The notes beneath the pieces were generated by a model. It was not told where the DNA came from, did no database searches, and worked only from the letters and a program-made list of their open reading frames with translations. The translations under genes and the position numbers were made by a program. A stretch of DNA of 64,000 nucleotides from Stereocaulon alpinum (lineage: Eukaryota > Ascomycota > Lecanoromycetes > Lecanorales > Stereocaulaceae): contig JAEUBA010000024.1 of assembly GCA_018257865.1 (NCBI GenBank), positions 124,001-188,000 on the forward strand, read 5' to 3'. Shown here one piece after another: positions 35,583 to 45,814 of the stretch. The stretch's first letter is position 1. Each line of letters opens with the position of its first letter.

Positions 35583-37351
35583 GGAATCAACTGCTTGCAA
35601 TTACTATACAGTGTATGGACAACTCGGGCGGATACTATACTAGTCTTCACGGAGCCGCTTCAGTGTACCTAACGAAGCGAAGTTTTCAATGATATCATTG
35701 GCTTATAGCTGCTGAGACCCTAGCAAGGTATTCGCCTGACGTGTCGATACCTTGTACTTTCCGTTGTTGTCAAAGGATTGTCAGAGTTACCAACGCGTCA
35801 ACACTCAATTGCGAACGAATATAATTTACCGCACTGCTTGCCTTAGGCGTCCTGTGGCTCTGCCATTCTCAATACCGCTTCCCTTGAGCTGACTATCTTC
35901 TTGGGGGAGCTGAGCAATGCCGTTCGTCATTCCTCCTTTAGGAATGGCCTTACAATGTCGCACAACCATTCTACCCACCTGACCTTCTAGATCACTGTCC
36001 CATTTGATTCATGGCTGCCGCTTGAACTATAGATGTAAGATTGCCTACGATTTCACCGCATCAACAATGACTTCTGATCATCCATGCTCTTCAAGCTCAA
36101 CGGATAAGGAGCGCTACTTGTTGTGTTCGCGTTGGCTTTGAGTGCTGGAAAAGGAATGACAGAGGCGAAGTATGGTGTCCGGCCAACAAATTCTAGGAGC
36201 GTTTGCCGATACCCAATAGCTAGCTACTTCTTTCTGGGGCAATATTATGTACATGAAAAGTTTCTTTTCAAAACTGCGTCGGTATTTGATGTCTTAGCAA
36301 AAAGCCTCCTCTTATCCTTTAAATGCTCCTTTCAGCTATAGGTCAAGCTTGCGGTCAATCCAAGATGACATTGCGATGGCAACAGAGCTCAATGCACGGA
36401 ACAAAGTTATGGGATCAAGCGAAGGTGATGTGAAGATCTGCACGTCGTTGATCTTCGCAATCGAGATAGATGGGGAGAATCTAGGGGCAGAGGCTAGAGG
36501 CGAGAAGGATCCATCGGCCAGGACAGGCATGCGCTACCCTAAACGTTAAACATCCGGCGGCCACTTCATGAAGATGATAACGCATGGTCAGCCTTCAATT
36601 TTTTAAAGAATCGTCAACACCCAATGTGCTCATCATAGTCGCTGATGCCAGCCATGCAAGTCGATGTCATTGCCCCGCCTGGAGATCCACGAGGTCGAGG
36701 CCGCCCGAATCCTTGCAGGCATCGAGTTCCCTAAGACTCGAGAGCATTTGACCATTGTTTCAAGATCCTTGACAACACTCGAGACGAAAGCTGTTCGAGA
36801 TTAATATGGCAAGGTCCAATGGATCTTAGGCCCTTGCCGCCAGGACCGCTTAGCCTGCATTAGCTACTATAATCTGAGGGGCGTACAGCCACACATTCTG
36901 TTACACCGCACCATCCTGCTTAGGATCTCGTATCTGTCTCTGATCCTGATGGTAGGATTGCTGACCGTTCTGCATACTCTCACCATGGATGTCGCTGAGG
37001 TGAACATGTTAGACTTCTTAGTGAGTTTCATCACACCAGGGCCCAGCATTCCTCAGCACTTTGTCCTTCTTTCACAAATTCAACGAGGTCTGGTAGGGTG
37101 GGTGTGTCAATGTGCGTGCCACGTGAAACGAGGTAGAGGGCGCCGTCAAGCTGGCAGACGCATAAGCCTTTTAGTCACTCTTCGACTGCGCTTCTGCCTC
37201 GCTACAGCTACTTCCTTTGGCCCTCATCATTAGGGCAGCAGGTGCCATCTCAGTTGTCACTGCAATGGTAGATTGATTACATCGTTCTCTAATGGCCTGG
37301 CTGTGCTGATTGTAATTTGTGGGTTGATTAGGGTAGGTCTCAGTCAACGCG
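35583..37351. other. Spacer between array members 6 and 7
   Basis: About 1.8 kb, the largest gap in the array. I searched it for the GLSSSAK motif and for an ELPA tail and saw neither. A short hydrophobic frame near 36123 could be a dead signal peptide, but nothing follows it. Confidence 0.4.
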
Positions 37352-37954
37352 ATGCTGTGCGCATTGATCATCGCGTTCTGTACCTTTGCGCCTGTTGCAA
37401 TTGCTACCACAACCCATTATACCACCACTACTAGCTCTGCTGCCTCGAGAACGACGCCTGGTCTCCATACCAGCTCACTAGATCTTACTTCCAGAGGTAT
37501 GTTCCACGGAAATCCCGCGTTTGATCCTAATATTTAATCAATCTCAGCTTCGACTTCCACACCAGCAAGTTCTACAAGCTCTCACCCTGCAGCTACGACT
37601 TCTGCAGCCGCCAGCCCTGCAGTCCCGAGCTCCCTAGCAAACATGCAGACGCCACTGAGCGCTTTGCCGACTCTGGCCAAATCATCTGCTGGAGCAATCG
37701 CTTCCTCATCTTATTCATCATCTGGTCTGAGCTCCTCTGCCAAATTAGCGATTGGCTTGTCTGTACCAGTTGGCATCGCATCTCTTGTTATTATGGCTAT
37801 TGGGTTTTATTGGGGCGTCAAATATAGACATGATTCGGCCATGCAAGCTATGCATCAGGAGGAAGAAGAGCCATTTCAGGGATCTCCCGGCGATGAAGAT
37901 CCGGAGTTGCTGTATGAGCAAGGTTGGGATGCACCAGCTATGAGATACCTGTGA
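37352..37954 (+). CDS. Array member 7: short Ser/Thr-rich single-pass membrane protein
   Basis: Two exons, 37352-37496 and 37548-37954 (51-bp intron), give about 183 residues. Exon 1 is 145 nt and ends in phase 1, exactly as in member 1. A signal peptide (MLCALIIAFCTFAPVAIA) is followed by a Thr/Ser/Ala-rich ectodomain of about 85 residues with no cysteines, then GLSSSAKLAIGLSVPVG, one membrane helix and a short acidic tail. In the tail EEEEPFQGSPGDED and EQGWDAP appear in place of ELPA. The tail resembles that of member 8 (LQEQFQGFPVDEDIK and HQQGK), so members 7 and 8 are probably the most recent pair. Confidence 0.8.
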
Positions 37955-38732
37955 TGAGAGTGCATGGTGCAGGAGAGAGTTGGATAGTCTCCTCACACTG
38001 AAGCAGCCGAGGTCGCCAGATAAAGTCCACGATTCGAGCACGGCTTGGATCCCTGCTCGGGAGTCATTGTATCTTGCAATGGTCTACGGTCAACTTTCAT
38101 GGCTATGAAGAGGACCTTGGCCTTATCTACCGGTCGCAGAATGCCCCACCGTATTCTGCAGCCAAGGAAACCGAGCACTTGGTTTACCGCTGACAAGGAG
38201 GATTGGGTGCGTCGCTAAAGGAACAATGGAATGATCTATGCAACATCGAATCCAATCGAGAACAGGGAGTTGTAGGCAGGGTCCTATTGCGTGCATTAGC
38301 TGGAACGCCTTGTGGGGAAAACAGAGAACGGTTTAACCACGACCTCCATCCTGTTGCCCATGACATTCCGAGTGTCGACTATGAAGCTAATGAAAGTTTG
38401 TACTGCCGAAAATTTTCCTGCAAAATGTAGATCGCGAGGCTTTGAAAAGGCCTCGTATAGAAGACAACCCATCGAAATGTCTCTTGGGATGACAGTGGTG
38501 GTGTGAAGTTCTGGGGGGATGGCCATCGTTCCTTTCCCCATAACATCCCGCGTCAAACATCAAACCCGCAGGCCTCTGTGCCTCCTGTAACTCGTGCTCA
38601 GCATGACTGTGTCGGAATCTGGGATGGAGTGTTGATCCTTGTGCCCTCTCCCACTTCCGCATCATAGTTCATTGTAGCACGTCAATTTTAAGCTGCTAAT
38701 TCGAACTCAGTCGGTGCTGAAATATTCTCTCT
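37955..38732. other. Spacer between array members 7 and 8
   Basis: No gene supported. Overlapping open frames on both strands at 38184-38665 show no motif. Confidence 0.4.
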
Positions 38733-39030
38733 ATGGCTGCGATCACTACTACCGTATCTACCAAAACGGGTTTTACGGGTGAAACCCCTCTGGCTACAGA
38801 GGTACGTTTATATCGGAGCCCTATACGTTTGAATTGGCTCGTATCTCGTACTGAGCAAGCCCACTAGCGCTTTTGCAGTCATCTTCGCGTTGTTAATTGC
38901 ACCCAATTTGTCGTGTAAAATTTGTTGTACCGTTGATCTTAATTTAATATTGGTGATGCCCTCCTTTGCTGATAACTTCAGGCAAATACTCTTATCGTCA
39001 GCCCCTGATCGATACCACCTCCATCCATAG

Positions 39031-39512
39031 CAGATGCCACCAACGTTGCATCGTCCAGTGTGATTTCTACCCTCCCTTCAATACCAGAACTTTCGACAAA
39101 GAGTACCCAATTAGAGACCGTCCGATCATCCACCACACCCTCAGAAACATCTGGGCCTAGTCCTCTTCAAATTGTTCCTGGTCCTCAGCCGGTATCACAC
39201 GAGCTGAGCGCTGTTGCCAAGATAGGTATTAGTCTTGGTGTACCACTTGCTCTAGTAACGGTAGCCTTTATCGGATTTCTGCTCTATCACCGCAGAAAGA
39301 CAAGGTCTATAGCGGCTCTCACTCTTCAAGAACAGTTCCAAGGCTTTCCTGTTGATGAAGATATCAAAATGGTACACCAACAGGGTAAACCCACATCCAC
39401 CAAGTCGTATAAGACCGCCGAGACAGGAGGAATGCCTCGGTACGCCGGAGAGTTGGAGGGTTCGCTGGTGGTGAAGAAATATGAGCTGCCGGCGGGAGGG
39501 AGTCTTGGTTGA
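39031..39512 (+). CDS. Array member 8: single-pass membrane protein (5' part unresolved)
   Basis: The supported 3' exon starts after an acceptor at 39030 and runs to 39512, about 160 residues. It codes a Ser/Thr/Pro-rich ectodomain part, the array motif in the form LSAVAKIGISLGVPLA, one membrane helix, the basic stop-transfer HRRKTR and a tail with FQGFPVDED, AGELEGS and YELPAGG. Upstream, a start at 38733 (MAAITTTVSTKTG) with a donor at 38802 is a possible first exon, but it has no signal peptide and the joint between the two is not resolved. The tail combines features of members 5 and 7. It may be complete with an undetected 5' exon or may be 5'-truncated. Confidence 0.6.
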
Positions 39513-40322
39513 TTTTCGGTCTGGTCTGGCTTGGAAGGTCTTTGACCTTTGTGTTATCAGTAATTCTGGATAGGTCAATGTCGTATAGAAGCGGGAAAGC
39601 CCTGAATACAAATCTATTACCTTCGCCAAGTTCGAAAACTTTCCCCTTGTTGATCTAGCAAGCACTACTCCGTATGTGAACCACTAGCTTCTACTAGTGC
39701 TATCCAAAGGAACGGACGAGACATCTCGGATCTCGATGCCGAAGGACGAAGTACACTCTCTTTTCGGCTCACCCTCAACGCTGCCTTGTTTACATTCAAT
39801 ATTTGACTTTTGGGAAAAGCTTTCCGAACAGTCTTTTCAATGAAACTTCGCGCACCCCAGTCTGGTGCTTGTTATAGGTCATAGCCTACATTTCCTTTAC
39901 AGCCCTCAATTCTGCATCTGGTTTGATTTATTAGTAGCCTGGCATCGGACGTGCACAACGTTACCAATCGTCTATACGGGTCGCACGGATGTCGTATTTC
40001 AATCCAAAAATACCCAGGAGGCTATAGGTTTGGATGCTTCGGCTCTTATTTAGATTCTTGGGTACCTGCGTGGGACATGGCCTTGCGCGTCGCGACAACG
40101 ATTGCCGCTTCGTGGAGGACAGGAGGCTCAAAACGCCGCGTAATGCCTTTGGTGAAACGCCCATTGCAATCGCTAGGGAGTATATTGCCGGGAATCTTAA
40201 TTGAAGACATTGAAGGGATTGAGCTCCAAGGGGAATTGGATATATGGCACTGACCTGACCAAGTCTTCGTCACCCTCCCCAAACCGAGTCGCTGCCCACT
40301 GTCCCGCTTTTCCCCGTTCATC
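39513..40322. other. Intergenic after the array
   Basis: No coding signal. The pyrimidine-rich stretch just before 40323 probably belongs to the promoter of the KP4-like gene. Confidence 0.4.
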
Positions 40323-40775
40323 ATGTTGTCCAAAGCTGTCACCTTCACTTTTACCCTTTCACTACTTGTTCCCCTCATTTTGGGTCTGGGCATCAATTGC
40401 AGAGGCGCCAGCGAATGCAGCATTCACCAACCCGAAACCGACAATGGTCTACACCGCATAGCTCAATTCATTGACACCACGATGGACAACAACATGTATT
40501 ACGCTGATGGAACGAAAATTGCATGTCTCCCAGGAGCACGGGACCAGAATAGAGGCAACGGTGGTCTTTGCGCATACCTGCAGAATGGAGGGAACGCAAC
40601 AGGGGATCAACTCAAGTCGTTGGTTCGAAAGTTACAGGAGCATGGATGCAAGAAGTGTGGGAGTATTCCGACATTGGTGACTATTGGGATCAATGATGTT
40701 TCGAAGGGGGAGTTGACTGTTAATTGGACCTCGCATGCTAATGGCTGCAACGGGACATGTGCTTCGCCGCCATGA
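40323..40775 (+). CDS. KP4 killer-toxin-like secreted protein
   Basis: One exon of 150 codons. A signal peptide of about 22 residues (MLSKAVTFTFTLSLL, ending near LGLG) precedes a mature protein of about 128 residues. It starts GINCRGASEC and carries IDTTMDNNMYYADG, GLCAYLQNGG, LQEHGCKKCGS and GELTVNW, the landmarks of the KP4 family. Eight cysteines are visible in the mature part, against ten in the viral prototype, so one disulfide pair may be missing. The prototype is a fungal-virus-encoded toxin of a smut fungus that inhibits calcium channels. Many ascomycetes carry cellular homologues thought to act against competitors or plants. The frame is intact and starts with A at -3. It follows the membrane array on the same strand. 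Activity is not shown by sequence alone. Confidence 0.85.
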   Translation: MLSKAVTFTFTLSLLVPLILGLGINCRGASECSIHQPETDNGLHRIAQFIDTTMDNNMYYADGTKIACLPGARDQNRGNGGLCAYLQNGGNATGDQLKSLVRKLQEHGCKKCGSIPTLVTIGINDVSKGELTVNWTSHANGCNGTCASPP

Positions 40776-41170
40776 TTGCTCGAAAGAAGGTAGAAGACGC
40801 CTCATACAGAATAGCAGGGCGTAAAGGCCGTACATAAAGTCACTCTTGGGACTCATAAAGAGATCCGTACATAAAATTATCTTACCTGCGTGGACAGACT
40901 TTCACGATACGTAACAGTCTCACGGTAATCCAGACCGGAGGACCCCGGAGCCGCCCTCCAGGGGCGCCCTGACTAGGATAGAACCACGCGATAGGGGCTC
41001 GCTTAGAGCCTTCTTTTAGGGGGCCTTCCTTCTTAGGCAGCCCGTAACTTTCTTGACGATAGCGTGACCTCTGGGGTTCGAGGTCTTAGATCCGCCGTAT
41101 CCCCGCGATTTCTCCGCATCTTAACCACCGAACTGGACCATGTGTGCATTGCAAACATTGCAGCAGTGTG

Positions 41171-43269
41171 ATGGCATCAATGCTACGCAAACATGAGGCG
41201 AGCTCTAAGACCGCTGCCCATATCGGCTCGCATCCAGCCAAAGCTATGTCGTCGATGCCTCCTGACCGAGTCCTATGCTCGAGGCCCCCAAGAGGCAAGT
41301 GCCGGTTTTGTTCGGCCATTGCAATCCAGCTGACACTGCACAGCCTCCACTACTTGAACAGACTGTCGGCGAGCACTTCGGATCCATTGTGTCGAGGTTT
41401 GGAGACCGCACAGCGTAAGCCGCAATGCGCAAGATCATTTCGAATCCCTTTTGACCTAGCAAAGAGTCATCTCGCGACATCAACGCGCGCGCCTCACATA
41501 CAAAACGTTGGACGATCGGAGCAGCGATGTTGCCCGAGGGTTACTGTCCAGAGGAGTTGAGAAGGGTGATCGCGTGGCGGTCTCGTTGGGCAATAACATT
41601 GAGTACGCTATTGTACGAGGCCTGGAAATTGCGCTAGAACCATTTAGCTGATCGTACGGAAGGCTACATACGGTATCTTTAAGATCGGGGCCACACTTGT
41701 AAGTGGAAATGCCTTGTACCTCCTATGGCTCAAGAAACGTTCAATCCCTGATGTTCACGCCTACAGGTTCCCCTGAATCCTGGATTCAACGCTCAACAAG
41801 TCATATCGGCTCTCGCCCACCTCGAGGCTTCACACCTAATCATCGGTGCCGAGACGAACCTACCAAGGAAGAAACCACGATCAAACGTTCCTCTCCTAGA
41901 ACAACTTATACCGGACTTACAGACTCAGAAGCTCGAGTCTGAAGCCGTCCCATCCCTCCGCGGAGTTGTAGTGGTCGACAACTCGCAGGGTCGCGTTAAT
42001 GTCTCCGCTCTCGTACCGACTACTAGCTACGACATGCTGCTTTTTGATGGCCGGTCTCCCGATCCTCTTCCCCGGACGGGTCTACACCCCGATGAGATAG
42101 TGAACATCCAATTTACCTCCGGCACCACCTCTGCCCCCAAAGCCGCCTGCCTTTCACATCGTTCGATCCTGAATAATGGCAACAGCATTGGGGACCGGAT
42201 GCTCCTTACAGAACGCGACATAGTCTGTTGTCCTCCACCACTCTTTCACTGCTTTGGTTGTATTCTGGGCTACATGGCAACAGCAACGCACGGCTCGGCC
42301 ATTGTCTTCCCCACAGAAGCGTTCGATCCCCATGCAACACTGAAAAGTGTACAAGAAGAGAAATGCACAGCGCTCTACGGCGTTCCAACTATGTTCATCG
42401 CCGAACTAGAGTTGCTGCATAATGGCACCATACCATACGAAGGGTTCGAGCAACTTCGAACTGGCATAGCGGCAGGCTCTAGCATTCCCGCCGAGTTAAT
42501 GCGTAGATTGCATAAGATACTCAACTTAACGGAATTGACGATATGTTATGGTATGACCGAGACAAGTCCAGTATCTGCAATGACGACTACAGATGACCCG
42601 CTGGAGAAGCGTATCGATAGCGTAGGAAGACTGCTACCGCACGTCGAAGCCAAGGTTGTAGACCCAGCAGACCGGACCAAGATCTTACCGGTCGGTCAAA
42701 AGGGCGAATTAGCAGTCCACGGCTACCTAGTCATGAAAGAATACTGGGGAGCTCCAGACCGAACGGCCGAAGTGATGATACCTGATGATTCAGGCAAAGT
42801 CTGGATGCATACTGGAGATGAAGCCGAAATGGATGCGGAGGGCTATGTCAAAATCACGGGTCGGATCAAAGACCTTATCATCAAAGGCGGGGAAAACATC
42901 CACCCTCTCGAAGTTGAAAACTGTCTTTTTGCTCACCCGGAGGTCCAAGAGGTGAGTGTTGTAGGTCTAGCTGATGAGAAGTATGGCGAGGTTGTTGCTG
43001 CATTTATAATAGCGCAGCAGGGGGCGAACATGACTGCTGAGCAGATTAGAAGCTGGGTGGGAGAGAAGCTGAGCCACCACCTAGGTACGTCCAGGGATCA
43101 TTTTACTCGTATCCATCAAAGTAGTCGCTGCGGCTGACGACCTTCTCCAGTGCCTAAGTATGTCTTCTGGGTAGACAACTATCCAAAGACTGCAAGTGGT
43201 AAAATACAGAAATTTAAGCTCAAGGAAGAAGGCCTGAAGCTTGTAAGAGAAGGCAAAGGCTTAACATGA
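41171..43269 (+). CDS. AMP-binding acyl-CoA synthetase
   Basis: Six exons: 41171-41269, 41344-41414, 41465-41612, 41663-41698, 41767-43084 and 43151-43269, giving about 596 residues. The many short introns break the N-terminal third into pieces that look frameshifted until spliced. The joined protein begins MASMLRKHEASSKTAAHIG and continues with GEHFGSIVSRFGDRTA and EKGDRVAVSLGNNIEYA. The adenylation core has FTSGTTSAPKAACLSH near residue 234 (P-loop A3 motif with SAPKA in place of G-PKG), ICYGMTETSPV, MHTGDEAEMD and GRIKDLIIKGGENIHP near 493. The catalytic Lys is in TASGKIQK near 577. This is the fatty/medium-chain acyl-CoA synthetase type, which activates a carboxylic acid via acyl-AMP. The C-terminus (GLT) is not a peroxisomal PTS1. 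The substrate cannot be read from the sequence. Confidence 0.92.
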
Positions 43270-43988
43270 AATCGAAAGCCCTCAAGCGTTGCTTTGCCCG
43301 ATATCCCTGAAGGTATTTGAGCAAGAGAGAACTCGATACTCACGGTTTGCGGCTTTCACACGTGGATCAGGTCGAGAACATTAGAGCAAGAGCCTTACTT
43401 GAATAAGTATCCAGGCGTTTATTACTGCGGCACCTTGTCATCTTTCTCCAACTGAAGAAATCCACAAGCTACATTGATGGTGGAAAGTCGCTGAATTCCT
43501 GCAGAAACTTGCTCTCACAATTCGTAGGTCGCAATTCTCAGGCACTGATATCTGTCAATTGTTCCTCCGGCTACATTCCCTCATTATGCTAGCTTTGATG
43601 CGTGAGTTCGCGCTGATTCTTAAAGCATCCATCCAGTCTCCATTTGAGCATGAATGAGTTCAATATCGACTAGCACCCACATCGTCAAAAGCTGCTCACG
43701 AAATCTTTGAAACACTACAATATCCTCCCACGACTTTTCCTTGTGTACTCAAAGAAAGACATACTCTACTCACAATTCCTGAACGTCGTCCACGCAAAAT
43801 ACTTGTCTTTCTCAAACAAACATTGCATACATCGTCAAAGCCAAGCTACTCTAACCTCCTTATCTTCGCTCTCCCCAAACCCTCTTCCACCCTCGCACCA
43901 CAACACCACCATCGAACCCTCTTCCATCCCTCACAAAACCTCCCACCCCCAAAAACCGCAACCGCAACCGCAACCGCAACTCCAAACC
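43270..43988. other. Intergenic with ACCGCA microsatellite
   Basis: This is 3' flank of the synthetase and 5' flank of the acidic-protein gene. A short tandem ACCGCA repeat (about four units, near 43959-43982) lies just before the ATG at 43989. The frame is open upstream to 43707, but the first good ATG context is at 43989. Confidence 0.5.
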
Positions 43989-44717
43989 ATGTCCCGCGCA
44001 AAAAAACCCTCTCTACCCCGTCGCCCTCCGCCCCGGACACGTGCTCCTCCTGCACATCCTGCTCCTCCGCCTCCTGCTCCAGATATGCAACCCCTACCAC
44101 TAGCACACTATATAGCGAACCCAACGCCAGCATTCACGGAGCATTTGGCAATGAGTGGTTCCTGCCGTAAGTGTCCTGGGAAACATCCGGATCCTGGGAG
44201 GAAGGGGGGGAAGGGAGGGAAGGGAAAGAAGGTGAAATTTGCGGATCCGATTGAAGAGGTTGAGGGGGAGGAGGACGAGGAGGAGGGGGAGGAGGACGAG
44301 GATGAGGATGGAGCGGAGGAGGAGGAGGAGGAGGGGGATGAAGAGGATGGAGAGGAGGAGGAAACAGAGGAGTGGCAGGGCTTAGAAGAAGAAGACGAAG
44401 GGGACGTCATAAATGGAGAAGAAGACCAGCCAGAGATCTCCGACGCACAAAACCCCCCAACCCCAAACGCATCCAAAGCCGCCCAACCAACCCCCGACAC
44501 CAACAATACTAACAGCGCCAACCTCCCGCCCCAATCCACAGCTGATGAAAACGGGCTAGCTATGCTCCTGCAGGCCGTACAAGCTGTCGAAAACGTGCAA
44601 GACGTCGCAAACCGGACGCTAACGCCTGCGGAGCGGGATGCTGCTGAGGGCTTGCTAGGTTTGAGGGAGTGGAGGGGTGGAGATGAGGTTTTGGGGGAGC
44701 GAGTTATGCGGGGTTAG
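43989..44717 (+). CDS. Hypothetical acidic low-complexity protein
   Basis: One exon, about 242 residues from MSRAKKPSLPRR. A basic, Pro-rich N-terminus (PPPRTRAPPAHPAPP) is followed by CRKCPGKHPDPGRKGG with two cysteines, a Gly/Lys tract (GGKGGKGKKVKFADP), and then about 70 residues that are almost all Glu/Asp/Gly. The C-terminus is better mixed (NGLAMLLQAVQAVENVQDV, LTPAERDAAEGLLGL) and probably helical. The VKFADP stretch resembles phosphatase-docking RVxF-like sites, which is only suggestive. Strong G-rich codon bias in the acidic tract creates long spurious frames on the other strand. No family is recognised; nuclear or chaperone-like roles would fit its composition but are not shown. Confidence 0.55.
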   Translation: MSRAKKPSLPRRPPPRTRAPPAHPAPPPPAPDMQPLPLAHYIANPTPAFTEHLAMSGSCRKCPGKHPDPGRKGGKGGKGKKVKFADPIEEVEGEEDEEEGEEDEDEDGAEEEEEEGDEEDGEEEETEEWQGLEEEDEGDVINGEEDQPEISDAQNPPTPNASKAAQPTPDTNNTNSANLPPQSTADENGLAMLLQAVQAVENVQDVANRTLTPAERDAAEGLLGLREWRGGDEVLGERVMRG

Positions 44718-45326
44718 GGGTGTGGTGGGGGGGACGTGGGTTAGGGGGGTTATTGGTGTGTACTATGGTATGGGAGTTCATTATGGTTCAACAGTCGTTC
44801 ATCAGGGTTATTTCGTTTATGTTCCTTGAATGGGAAAGAGGTTGTAGAGATGTCTTTATATAATACGAAAATTAAGCCTTGAATTCATTGATTTTTTGAG
44901 GCAGGCTGGATATGGGTGATACGAGAAGGTTCTTTGATTTTGTGTTTGGGGGTTTCTTGGGGGTTGTGGTGTTGGAGGTTGTGATTATCGATTTATCGAA
45001 GGGTTGGCTGGATTGAGAGACTGAGATGTGAGCGCTTGGTTTGAGCCAGGAGATGGGATGGGATGACTTTCATGTGTTGGTGAACAGCATATGATTTCAA
45101 ACAGCAGCGCATGTGAACGCCAAGCGCAGTTTCACAGCGGTTTTTTCACTTACCTTTGGTGCGAGAATGTTCGAAGAGAAACTCACTATTTCCTTTAATT
45201 TCATGTGCAGGTCCGCCAATCCACACGCAGATTATGTCGCCGATTGCATATATCTACACCAACCATCCCTTCACCTCACCCCCATCGAATCCGACCACAC
45301 ATCCAATCTCCACATCATCTCACACC
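44718..45326. other. Intergenic between acidic-protein and F-box-like genes
   Basis: G/T-rich 3' flank, then sequence without a coding signal. Nothing further is recognised. Confidence 0.4.
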
Positions 45327-45746
45327 ATGCCTCATCGCTTCCTAACCTGGATAACCACCTTCCTATGGCCCAAAAAACCCATCGAATGGCGGCAGCCGCA
45401 ATCACCTCTCCATTCCCTCCCCCACGAGCTCATCTTGCAAATCATCTCGGATCTCGACCCTATCTCCGCTATCTGTCTCAAGAATACCTCAAGCTTCACT
45501 TACGTCAACATATCTATCCCTCCCTCAATGTGTCCGGGGAACAATCTCGCAATGTCCGTAAAACTCCTGAGGATCCTTTGGAGAGATAGATATGTCACGC
45601 CGCGCATGGTTCCTAGGGGGCCTTGCAATGGAGAGTGCCGAAAGCCGCCGTTGTCTCTTGGATGGTCGATCGTCGTGATGTCAGTAGTTATGGAGATTGT
45701 CGGCTATATGATATGGAATATGAAGGATATGAATTCAACGTCATGA
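45327..45746 (+). CDS. Short F-box-like protein
   Basis: A 139-codon frame from MPHRFLTWITTFLW. Residues 30-65 read LHSLPHELILQIISDLDPIS followed by AICLKNTSSF, a good match to the start of an F-box. F-box proteins link substrates to SCF ubiquitin ligases through Skp1. The rest is short, has a hydrophobic stretch (GWSIVVMSVVMEIVGYMIW) near the C-terminus and shows no substrate-binding repeats. The gene may be complete, as many fungal short F-box genes are, or a truncated copy. A longer frame upstream is open but has no conserved sequence. Confidence 0.5.
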   Translation: MPHRFLTWITTFLWPKKPIEWRQPQSPLHSLPHELILQIISDLDPISAICLKNTSSFTYVNISIPPSMCPGNNLAMSVKLLRILWRDRYVTPRMVPRGPCNGECRKPPLSLGWSIVVMSVVMEIVGYMIWNMKDMNSTS

Positions 45747-45814
45747 AACTGGATCTGTTAGAGTGCGATTCAGGGTTCTGGAAATAGACTGTTAGATAAT
45801 AGGTACTTTATTTG

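Noticed and set aside
41068..41090. GGTTCGAGGTC, similar to a tRNA B box
   Set aside because: No matching A box or cloverleaf could be folded around it, and the last bases depart from the consensus.
41270..41766. Apparent multiple frameshifts in the N-terminal third of the acyl-CoA synthetase
   Set aside because: Four short GT..AG introns resolve all of them and give an uninterrupted family-like protein.
44108..44539. Long Ser-rich frame on the minus strand opposite the acidic-protein gene
   Set aside because: It is the mirror of the GAG/GAC-rich acidic tract; poly-Ser with no motif.
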